DNA of 38,430 nucleotides, taken from the NCBI GenBank assembly GCA_963611165.1, contig CAVDQG010000015.1, forward strand, positions 1 to 38,430. Reading direction: 5' to 3'. Below the pieces are notes generated by a model that made no database searches, was not told the DNA's origin, and saw only the letters and a list, made by a program, of their open reading frames with translations. A program made the position numbers and the translations under genes. Below are positions 23,537 through 30,516 of this stretch, one piece after another (the first letter of the stretch is position 1; each line of letters begins with the position of its first letter). Source of the stretch: SIG603 sp963611165 (lineage in GTDB: Bacteria; Bacillota; Clostridia; Oscillospirales; Acutalibacteraceae).

Positions 23537-25881
23537 TGAGAAAATTCGAATATGTACGTCCTGATACACTGGAAGAAGCTTCTGAGGAAATAAAAAACGG
23601 CGGACTCGCAATGGCTGGCGGCAGCGATATCCTTGGCGGGCTGAAAGCGGATATTTATACCAAATATCCGGACAAAGTTGTTAGCTTAAAAGGAATCGAA
23701 GGCCTTGATGGCATTGAGGTTGAAGACGAAAAGATAACAGTTAAGGCAATGACGCGTTTAAGCGAAATTGCAGAAAATAAAGAGATTAATGAGCTCGCAC
23801 CGGCACTTGCTGAGGCTGCAAAGAGTGTAGCTACTCCATTAGTGAGAAACATGGGAACAATCGGCGGTAATGTATGTCAGGATGTTCGATGCTGGTTCTA
23901 TCGCTATCCACATGAAATCGGTGGCCGTCTGGACTGTGCGCGAAAAGGCGGAGAACAGTGCTATGGTATTCTTGGCGATAATCGTTATCACTCCATTTTT
24001 GGCGGAATGAACACAGGAAAGACTCCTTGTACACTGGAATGTCCGGCGGGAACTGATATTCCTGCGTATATGGCACAGATCAGAAAGGGTAACTGGGAAG
24101 GCGCTGCCAAGATTATAATGCAGTATAATCCATTGCCGATGCTGACCTCGAGAGTATGTCCGCATACTTGTCAGACGAAATGTAATCAGTGCAAGCACGG
24201 TGAGTCTGTCAGTATTCACAGCGTGGAAAGAGCTCTTGGTGACTGGATTCTGGAGCATACAGACATCTGCTATCCTGCACCGCAGAAAGAAACAGGCAAA
24301 ACAGTTGGTATTGTCGGTGGAGGCCCTGCAGGACTTACAGCAGCCTATTATCTGCGTAAATCGGGTCATAAAGTTACAGTATATGATAAGATGCCGGAAG
24401 CCGGCGGCGTACTTATGTATGGTATTCCGGAATACCGTCTGCCTAAACGTTATGTGCGCGGCGTGGTAAAAGCAATTGCCGACATGGGTGTTACATTTGT
24501 AATGAATACAACTGTTGGTAAGGATATTCTGATTGAAGACATTGAGAATGCAAATGATGCAGTATTTCTTGATACCGGTGCATGGAAACAACCGATTTTG
24601 GGAATTGACGGAGAAGGACTTGCCAAATTTGGACTTAATTTCCTTGTGGAAGTTAAGGGCTTCATGAAACGTCAGATCGGCAAAAATGTTATTGTATGCG
24701 GTGGCGGAAACGTTGCAATGGATGTTGCGCTGACAGCAAGACGACTTGGCGCAGAAACGGTTACGCTTGTCTGTCTTGAGCAGAGAGGAGAAATGCCGGC
24801 GTCTGATGAGGAAATAGCCAGAGCGCTTGAGGAAGGCGTTAAAATCGTGAATGGACGCGGACTTCATAAGGTCATTTATGATGGAGATGAAGTAAAGGGC
24901 CTTGAAACCAGTAAATGCGTATCATTGCGTGACGAAAACGGAAGATTCAGTCCAACTTATGATGAAACAGATCTCGTGACCTTTGACGGAGACAGTGTGC
25001 TGCTTGCAACAGGACAGAGAGTAGACCTTGATTTCCTTGGCGAAAAGTATAAGAGTGAAGTTCAGTCAGCAAGAGGATTGATTGAAGTCGGAGAGCATAA
25101 TGAGACAAGAAAAGCAGGCGTATATGCCGGCGGAGATGCGGCATCTGGCCCGTCCGTAGCTATTAAAGCAATTCGTTCCGGTGCAAATGCAGCACGTTCA
25201 ATCAATAAATATCTTGGAACAGAAACTGAAGATAAGATCACACAGGAAGGATTCCTGCAGAATGATAAAACCGGAATTGTGAAGACAGTCGGAAAGGTTG
25301 AATCAGATACACCGGTTGAAAAACGCTCATTGGATATAGAGGATTCTGCAACATTGAAACCTGAACAGGCAATTGAAGAAGCTGACAGATGCATGAACTG
25401 CGGATGTTATTCTGTTAATGCATCAGACATAACTCCGGTTCTGGTGGCGTTAAATGCAACTGTTGTTACAACTAAGAAGCGCATTTCGGCTGAAAAGCTA
25501 TTTACTTCTACACTGAAAGTAGAGGATATGTTGGAATCAGGCGAGATTATTGTAGCATTTGAAATACCTGTTCCGATGGGTAAGACGCATTATAGCAAAT
25601 TCAGATTAAGAGATTCTGTCGACTTCGCAATGGTATCTGTGGCAACAAATTATCAGATTGAGGATGGCTGTGTGAAATCAGCAGCTATTGTACTTGGCGG
25701 AGTGGCACCTGTTCCGATCCGCAGAGAAAAAGCAGAGGAATATCTGATTGGTAAAAAAATAGATAAAGAGGTCGCAGAAAAAGTTGCTGAAATTGCATTG
25801 GAAGATGCAGATCCATTTGAAAAGAATGCGTATAAAGTTGATGTAGCTAAATCACTTATTAAAGATTCTCTTATCGGATAA
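23536..25881 (+). CDS. Molybdenum hydroxylase FAD subunit with an inserted GltD-like NAD(P)H oxidoreductase
   Basis: At 781 aa this is far longer than a usual FAD subunit (about 290 aa). Residues 1-156 are the first part of the FAD-binding domain (AGGSDIL 27-33; NMGTIGGNVCQD 105-116), with C114, C119, C134 and C142 placed like the extra [4Fe-4S] loop of 4-hydroxybenzoyl-CoA reductase. The frame then enters a whole GltD-like unit: Cys-rich N-terminal region (C165, C169, C208, C212, C216), FAD motif VGIVGGGPAGLTAA (257-270), NAD(P) motif VIVCGGGNVAMD (385-396), AGGDA (531-535) and CMNCGC (619-624). The hydroxylase FAD domain resumes with SVNASDITPVLVALNAT (626-642), and the CO-dehydrogenase flavoprotein C-terminal domain closes the protein (about 675-778). 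No frameshift is needed. The product should carry two FADs and several Fe-S clusters. Confidence 0.93.
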   Translation: MRKFEYVRPDTLEEASEEIKNGGLAMAGGSDILGGLKADIYTKYPDKVVSLKGIEGLDGIEVEDEKITVKAMTRLSEIAENKEINELAPALAEAAKSVATPLVRNMGTIGGNVCQDVRCWFYRYPHEIGGRLDCARKGGEQCYGILGDNRYHSIFGGMNTGKTPCTLECPAGTDIPAYMAQIRKGNWEGAAKIIMQYNPLPMLTSRVCPHTCQTKCNQCKHGESVSIHSVERALGDWILEHTDICYPAPQKETGKTVGIVGGGPAGLTAAYYLRKSGHKVTVYDKMPEAGGVLMYGIPEYRLPKRYVRGVVKAIADMGVTFVMNTTVGKDILIEDIENANDAVFLDTGAWKQPILGIDGEGLAKFGLNFLVEVKGFMKRQIGKNVIVCGGGNVAMDVALTARRLGAETVTLVCLEQRGEMPASDEEIARALEEGVKIVNGRGLHKVIYDGDEVKGLETSKCVSLRDENGRFSPTYDETDLVTFDGDSVLLATGQRVDLDFLGEKYKSEVQSARGLIEVGEHNETRKAGVYAGGDAASGPSVAIKAIRSGANAARSINKYLGTETEDKITQEGFLQNDKTGIVKTVGKVESDTPVEKRSLDIEDSATLKPEQAIEEADRCMNCGCYSVNASDITPVLVALNATVVTTKKRISAEKLFTSTLKVEDMLESGEIIVAFEIPVPMGKTHYSKFRLRDSVDFAMVSVATNYQIEDGCVKSAAIVLGGVAPVPIRREKAEEYLIGKKIDKEVAEKVAEIALEDADPFEKNAYKVDVAKSLIKDSLIG

Positions 25882-25916
25882 GCAAACTAAAAAGTCATGA
25901 AAAGGAGGATGCGAAA

Positions 25917-26588
25917 ATGGTTTTTCGCTTGGCTTTAACAAATGAATGTCAATGCAATTGCTTTTACTGCAATGAGCATGTGAAAGAAGGAAAAGGAGAA
26001 TACCTACCGACTGAGCATGTAATTGAACTGGCAGAAAAAGCGGTAGAATTGGGGTATAACACAATAGAGTTAACCGGCGGAGAACCGTTACTGCATCCCG
26101 AATTTTCTGAGATTCTGAAAAAAATAAAAGCACATAAGCTCGGACAGAATATAGTTTTATGTACAAACGGTATCTTGTTAGAGCGTTATCTTCCGGAAAT
26201 TAAGGATGCCGGAATTGAAAAAATCACGATTCATCAGGATTCAGTGCTTGCAGAGCAATATAAGAAAATCACCGGATGTTCGGAGGTGCTCAATCAGATA
26301 TTATGTGGTTTGTGGAGTGCGATCGCAAAGAAAATGCAGGTTGAGATACGGGTTAAACTTCATCAATATTCGAAAGAACAAATAGGACAAATTCTGTGTT
26401 TTGCGAAAAAAGCGAATGTTCATGTCAGAATAGAGGATCTGATAACCGATACAGAAAAATGCACGACAAGAGATTTCTTGCTGAGATGGAAATCTGTAAT
26501 CGGAGAAGTGATTACAGTTCGTGAGCATGTATATAGCGGAAAAGGATGGAAAGGTACATTTTCATTAGAATTTCAAGATGAGGATTGA
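25917..26588 (+). CDS. MoaA-like radical SAM protein without the C-terminal cluster domain
   Basis: The 223-aa protein has the radical SAM motif C11-x3-C15-x2-C18 (CQCNCFYC, with an extra Cys13), the SAM-binding GGEP (54-57) and a MoaA-like VLAEQYKKITG segment. Unlike MoaA it lacks the C-terminal cysteines that bind the second [4Fe-4S] cluster and GTP, and it lacks the terminal Gly-Gly. A complete MoaA is encoded later in the island, so this is a paralogue with another role, perhaps maturation of the hydroxylase or its cofactor. SD AAGGAGG is 8 nt from ATG. It lies 35 nt after the FAD-subunit gene and 7 nt before the regulator gene. Function unknown. Confidence 0.85.
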   Translation: MVFRLALTNECQCNCFYCNEHVKEGKGEYLPTEHVIELAEKAVELGYNTIELTGGEPLLHPEFSEILKKIKAHKLGQNIVLCTNGILLERYLPEIKDAGIEKITIHQDSVLAEQYKKITGCSEVLNQILCGLWSAIAKKMQVEIRVKLHQYSKEQIGQILCFAKKANVHVRIEDLITDTEKCTTRDFLLRWKSVIGEVITVREHVYSGKGWKGTFSLEFQDED

Positions 26589-26595
26589 AGATTAA

Positions 26596-27297
26596 ATGGG
26601 AAACCTGACAAAGTCGATAAGTAAAACAGAATATGCATCATGGCTGTTTTATCTTCCGAGAGGAATAGAACGCTTGAAGGAATTGGGCGTAGTGCGGGAA
26701 TATCCCGCAGATTATCTTCTGGCGGAAGCAGGAAGCCATACCAATTACTGCTATGTTATATTATCCGGGAGAGTAATTTCCGGCGAATATTCAGAGAGCA
26801 GCGAACTGCGAATTTACAGTGTGCATGAAACAGAGTCTGTAGTTCTGGAAGAGGCATTGCTGTTTGATTATGAAGTACCCGTTAATATCTGGACAACTGT
26901 GCCGACAAAAGTAATATGTATAAATAGGGATTCTTTGTTAAAAGCTATACAGGAAAGTCCGGAGACAGCATTGGATATTATGCAGTCAATGACAATAAAA
27001 TTATTTTCATCGGTAGAACAAATGAAGTGTATTAACGAACACAGTGCGGTGCAGAAAGTATGCAATCTTCTTTTGAATTTCGCAGAACGTTATGGCAATA
27101 AGGAAAATGGAAGTATTGTGATTCGTGAAAAGCTGACTCAGGAATATATCTCAAGTCTTCTTGGCCTGAACCGAATTACAGTTGTTCGCGTGATGAAAGA
27201 ATTAAAAGAACAGGGGCTGGTAGAAAAGAAAAACGGTTATTATCATCTCTATAATATTGAACATATTAAGGAGAGACCGGAAGAAAAATGGGCATAA
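26596..27297 (+). CDS. Crp/Fnr-family transcriptional regulator
   Basis: The 233-aa protein has an N-terminal cyclic-nucleotide-binding-like beta roll (about 25-135) and a C-terminal winged helix with recognition helix in LTQEYISSLLGLNRITVVRV (residues about 175-194). It has no N-terminal cysteine cluster of the FNR type, so oxygen sensing by Fe-S is not indicated; ligand unknown. It is the last gene of the hydroxylase operon, before a terminator. A TCAGA-N4-TCTGA dyad upstream of the second operon promoter is a plausible target. The SD is weak (GAGGA 12 nt upstream), so the gene may depend on coupling with the radical SAM gene. Confidence 0.9.
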   Translation: MGNLTKSISKTEYASWLFYLPRGIERLKELGVVREYPADYLLAEAGSHTNYCYVILSGRVISGEYSESSELRIYSVHETESVVLEEALLFDYEVPVNIWTTVPTKVICINRDSLLKAIQESPETALDIMQSMTIKLFSSVEQMKCINEHSAVQKVCNLLLNFAERYGNKENGSIVIREKLTQEYISSLLGLNRITVVRVMKELKEQGLVEKKNGYYHLYNIEHIKERPEEKWA

Positions 27298-27313
27298 TAA
27301 AATACTAATGTTT

Positions 27314-27361
27314 ACAGGCTGTGACTAATCAAGAATTTTCGATTAATCACAGCCTGTTTTT
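27314..27361 (+). terminator. Terminator of the hydroxylase operon
   Basis: ACAGGCTGTGA (27314-27324) pairs with TCACAGCCTGT (27347-27357), extended by inner TAATC/GATTA pairing, and ends in five T. It lies between convergent genes. Confidence 0.88.
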
Positions 27362-27373
27362 CTATTTGGTTTC

Positions 27374-28240
27374 TTAAGGTTTGATAATAACTGCCGTACC
27401 ATGCAAGTCGCTGAGCGGAACCAGTAAAAGTGAGCCGTGCTCAGATTCATATTTGTGAACCGCTTCTTTGCATCCTCGAAATTGTGCATTGTTATAATCA
27501 TGTAACAGAATCATGCCGCCACTGCTCAATTTTGGGTAAAAATAAGAAAGTCCCGATAGGATTGGTTCGTATAGATCCGTATCCAGACTGATAAGCGCAA
27601 AAGACCTGTCATCAAGTTTTTCTGCTGTCTGCGGAAAATATCCCTTGTAGAATGAAGCCTGCTCCGGGAACGGAAGGCGGTTTCGGACATATTCTACAGA
27701 TGTATCGGCAAAATTCTTTGCTTCTGCGCGAGAGTAATTATGTTCTTTTTCAGTCCATACATCTTTTTCATCAAAACCTTCAAAGGTATCAAACAACAGT
27801 AACTCCCTGTTCGGAAACAATGCATTCAACTGCCACGCAATGTCGCCTTTATAGACGCCCAGTTCTGCGATGCTTCCGGGAATCTGTTGTGTGATAATCC
27901 GTTCTGCCATTCGGTGCAGTGTGGCACTTCGGATATCCAGAGTGCGATAAAGATCCCGAAGCATCAGAAACTGATTTTGATAACCGGCTTCTCTGACCTG
28001 CTTAATCAGCGCACAGCTGCGCTCGGCGTCACTGACTGCAATTAAAATGAGATTCGGCTGAAGTCCGGCGGCTTGTTCTACCGGAATAACAGGCACAGAG
28101 CCCAGCGGCGTAGAAATGTCTGTTCCCCACAATGAAGAGTTGTTATCTCCGAAAGCCAGCAAATCATAATGATTTCTGTTAATGAGGCTGACAAAAGAAC
28201 GACCAAACTGCCCTGCGCCAAGTATAATAAGTGTTTGCAT
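27374..28240 (-). CDS. TylF/MycF-type methyltransferase with N-terminal Rossmann domain
   Basis: The 288-aa protein begins with a dinucleotide-binding-like domain (LIILGAGQFGRSFVSLI, residues 4-20; about 1-100), of the kind found in PglD-like acyltransferases. It continues with a SAM-dependent, metal-assisted methyltransferase of the macrocin O-methyltransferase family: SIAELGVYKGDIAWQLN, LLLFDTFEGFDEKDV, SLDTDLYEPILSGLSYFYPK and GGMILLHDYNN, the latter two with Asp residues for the metal. SD AGGAG is 8 nt upstream. It lies on the opposite strand between the two molybdenum operons. TylF homologues act on sugars in antibiotics or glycans, so a role in the molybdenum pathway is not obvious. Confidence 0.82.
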   Translation of the reverse strand: MQTLIILGAGQFGRSFVSLINRNHYDLLAFGDNNSSLWGTDISTPLGSVPVIPVEQAAGLQPNLILIAVSDAERSCALIKQVREAGYQNQFLMLRDLYRTLDIRSATLHRMAERIITQQIPGSIAELGVYKGDIAWQLNALFPNRELLLFDTFEGFDEKDVWTEKEHNYSRAEAKNFADTSVEYVRNRLPFPEQASFYKGYFPQTAEKLDDRSFALISLDTDLYEPILSGLSYFYPKLSSGGMILLHDYNNAQFRGCKEAVHKYESEHGSLLLVPLSDLHGTAVIIKP

Positions 28241-28316
28241 ATATACAACTCCTGCGAAAAATATAACTTAATTATAGTACATTTGTTTCGTGAAATCATA
28301 GTTTTTTTGAGATTAT

Positions 28317-28330
28317 TCAGAAATATCTGA
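28317..28330. promoter_or_regulatory. Crp/Fnr-type dyad upstream of the cofactor operon
   Basis: TCAGA-AATA-TCTGA has the 5-4-5 geometry of Crp/Fnr-family sites. Its centre is about 60 bp before the expected transcript start, the usual class I activator position. The regulator encoded at 26596-27297 is the natural candidate. Confidence 0.45.
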
Positions 28331-28344
28331 TATTAATAAAAAAA

Positions 28345-28376
28345 TTGACAGAAATGTAGCGTACGCTACTTATTAT
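28345..28376 (+). promoter_or_regulatory. Long-spacer promoter with internal palindrome
   Basis: TTGACA (28345-28350) and TATTAT (28371-28376) are separated by 20 nt. The spacer holds the perfect palindrome GTAGCG-TA-CGCTAC (28356-28369). A 19-20 nt spacer filled by a dyad is characteristic of promoters controlled by MerR-family regulators, which untwist the DNA. No MerR gene is in this window. Confidence 0.55.
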
Positions 28377-28387
28377 AGAAAACCGAC

Positions 28388-28407
28388 TATGTTATATTTT
28401 TAACATA
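28388..28407. promoter_or_regulatory. Palindrome in the start region of the cofactor operon
   Basis: TATGTTA-N6-TAACATA, just downstream of the -10 box and 30 nt before the first gene. It is a candidate repressor operator, possibly for the ModE-like domain encoded by that gene. Confidence 0.45.
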
Positions 28408-28436
28408 TCGAACGATTGATGCAGGAGGAACGAGCA

Positions 28437-29372
28437 ATGAAGAAGACCGGAGCTGTTTTGGTGGCAGCTGGGTTATCGTCAAGAATGAAAGAGTTTAAAC
28501 CGATGCTTCCGTTCGGCGGATCGACGGTATCGCGTCATATGGTATCTATGCTGAAAGATCTGAATATCGATCCGATAGCAGTGGTGACCGGTTATCGGGC
28601 ACAGCAGTTAGAGAACCATTTGTCTCACATGGGCGTTCGGTTTGTGAGAAACGAACGGTATCAAGAGACAGAAATGTTTGATTCGATAAGGCTAGGAGTG
28701 GAAGCGATAGCACAGGAGTGTGAGCGGGTTATGATTCTCCCGATTGATATACCGGCATTGATGCCGGAGACAATCCGACAGACATTGATGATCGACGCAC
28801 CGATTTTGCGTACGACGTGCAAAGGTGAGGTGGGACATCCGGTCATTATACAGACGGATGTATTTCCGATTATCTGGCAGAATGACGGGCACAGAGGACT
28901 GCGTGGAGCGATGGAAGAGTCGGGCATACCGATTACGAATCTGGAAGTAGAGGATGAGGGTATCTATAAAGATATGGATACCAAAGAAGATTACAGAGAG
29001 TTGCTGAAGTGGAATTATGACCGTGGTCAGGGGTATCCGGTGAAACCGTTTGTACAAGTGGGACTTAAGGCAGGAGAGAAATTCTTCGGACCGGGAGCCT
29101 GTGAACTGTTGGAACTAATCGGTCAGACCGGATCTGTACAGGAAGCCTGTTCCAGAATGAATCTATCATACAGCAAGGGAAGTAGAATACTGAAAAATAT
29201 AGAACGTCAGATGGGTGAAGCTGCGGTTCAGAAGTGGGTAGGAGGAGTCGGTGGAGGCGGTTCCGAGCTTACCGAAAAAGGAAAATGGCTGATTGCAAAT
29301 TATCGAAAAATGGAAGCTGATATAGAAAGTGCGGCAGAGGAAGCATTTGACAGATATTTTGGGGAAGGATGA
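28437..29372 (+). CDS. MocA-like nucleotidyltransferase fused to a ModE-like winged helix domain
   Basis: The N-terminal domain (residues 1-195) is a MobA/MocA-type NTP transferase: LVAAGLSSRMKEFKPMLPFG (8-27) binds the nucleotide, D104 in LPIDIPALMP is the metal-site Asp, and KDMDTKEDY closes the domain. Such enzymes attach CMP or a related nucleotide to molybdopterin for xanthine-dehydrogenase-type enzymes; the YgfJ branch accompanies selenium-dependent hydroxylases. The C-terminal domain (about 205-300) is ModE-like: GPGACELLELIGQTGSVQEA, MNLSYSKGSRILKNIE, and a GGVGGGGSELTEKG wing. ATG 28437 has SD AGGAGG 8 nt upstream and was preferred to TTG 28416 or ATG 28419. First gene of the cofactor operon. 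The fusion may couple cofactor synthesis to DNA binding. Confidence 0.88.
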   Translation: MKKTGAVLVAAGLSSRMKEFKPMLPFGGSTVSRHMVSMLKDLNIDPIAVVTGYRAQQLENHLSHMGVRFVRNERYQETEMFDSIRLGVEAIAQECERVMILPIDIPALMPETIRQTLMIDAPILRTTCKGEVGHPVIIQTDVFPIIWQNDGHRGLRGAMEESGIPITNLEVEDEGIYKDMDTKEDYRELLKWNYDRGQGYPVKPFVQVGLKAGEKFFGPGACELLELIGQTGSVQEACSRMNLSYSKGSRILKNIERQMGEAAVQKWVGGVGGGGSELTEKGKWLIANYRKMEADIESAAEEAFDRYFGEG

Positions 29373-29377
29373 TCAAT

Positions 29378-30502
29378 ATGAACCGAAGTCATTCGAGAAG
29401 AATATATCTTGTGAGACACGGTGCGGTAGAATTCCCGGAAGGAATCCGAAGATGTATTGGATGTACAGAGCTTCCGTTAAGTGAAAAAGGCCGTATTCAG
29501 GCAGATCATTTGGCAGAGTATTTTACGAGACATTCCGTGACAGCGATATTTACGAGTCCGCTGGGAAGATGCAGAGAGACTGCACAGATTCTGAGCAGAG
29601 GAAAATATGATATTGAGACAGAAGACGGTCTGCGTGAAATAGATATGGGTGAATGGGAAAATCTGCCATTACAGGAGTTGAAGGAAAGGCGTGGCGGGAA
29701 GTTGGAAACAGAACCTGAACATGGAGAGAGCAGAGAGAACGCACTCAAACGTTTCAGGCAGACGATAGATTCTATACTCAGAAGGTCGGAAGGCGATATT
29801 GTGTGCGTGGCGCATGCGGGAGTGAACTGCTGTTACCTTGCAGAATTGCTGGGAAAACCACTGGGGACGAGCAGGGAGCTTCCACAGCCATATGGATGTC
29901 TGAGTCTGGTAGAAACCGAGCTAAATGGCATAAAACGTGTAGTGGAATACGGCGTTATGCCGGAGAAAATACCAAACACAGAAGAGTGCAGTGAGATATG
30001 GGAGCATTACCACACACCGGAAAATGTCCGCAAACACTGTCTGGCAGTTAGTGCGCAGGCATTGCGTATAGGAAATGTACTGAATCAGGCAGGATGCGGC
30101 CTGAACCTTCAGATGATTAGGAGTGCGGCACTGCTGCATGATGTGGCGAGAGCGAAGCCTCGGCATACAGAAGAAGGCGCACGGATACTCAGAAGAGAAG
30201 GCTATCCGGAACTCGCAGAGATAATACTCAGACATCACAATCTGACGAAAGGCGGATATGAATGGAATGTGGATGCCGAGCCGTGTGAGACAGAGGTCGT
30301 GTATCTTGCGGATAAGCTGACGAAAGAGACGAGCACCGTGACACTGGAAGAACGATTTGCAGAAAGCAGAAGGCGGTGCGAACATCAACAGGAAAGCGAA
30401 GATGCATTGAAAGAACACGAGAAACGTTTACAGGAAGCAAAACTGGTGGAAAATAAAATAAAGAAATATTTAGATTTACATAGCGGTATTATGCAGGTAT
30501 AA
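29378..30502 (+). CDS. Histidine phosphatase - HD domain fusion protein
   Basis: The N-terminal half (1-190) is a histidine phosphatase of the phosphoglycerate-mutase/CobC type: LVRHG (11-15) with catalytic H14, the SPLGRCRETA loop, and the second histidine H146 in VAHAG. The C-terminal half (about 205-370) is an HD phosphohydrolase domain: H220, H254-D255 in ALLHDVARAKPRH, the HH pair at 286-287, and D312 in VVYLADKLTKE. Both centres look intact. ATG 29378 is preferred because AAGGA lies 8 nt upstream; ATG 29369 would overlap the preceding stop. Its place between the MocA-like and MoeA-like genes suggests removal of a phosphate or nucleotide in cofactor handling, but the substrate is unknown. 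Confidence 0.85.
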   Translation: MNRSHSRRIYLVRHGAVEFPEGIRRCIGCTELPLSEKGRIQADHLAEYFTRHSVTAIFTSPLGRCRETAQILSRGKYDIETEDGLREIDMGEWENLPLQELKERRGGKLETEPEHGESRENALKRFRQTIDSILRRSEGDIVCVAHAGVNCCYLAELLGKPLGTSRELPQPYGCLSLVETELNGIKRVVEYGVMPEKIPNTEECSEIWEHYHTPENVRKHCLAVSAQALRIGNVLNQAGCGLNLQMIRSAALLHDVARAKPRHTEEGARILRREGYPELAEIILRHHNLTKGGYEWNVDAEPCETEVVYLADKLTKETSTVTLEERFAESRRRCEHQQESEDALKEHEKRLQEAKLVENKIKKYLDLHSGIMQV

Positions 30503-30516
30503 GGCAGGATAATAAC

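Noticed and set aside
21194..25881. Selenocysteine or frameshift in the hydroxylase subunits
   Set aside because: Both frames are open from start to stop with all expected motifs; no in-frame TGA or need for recoding was seen. Labile selenium on the Mo centre cannot be judged from sequence.
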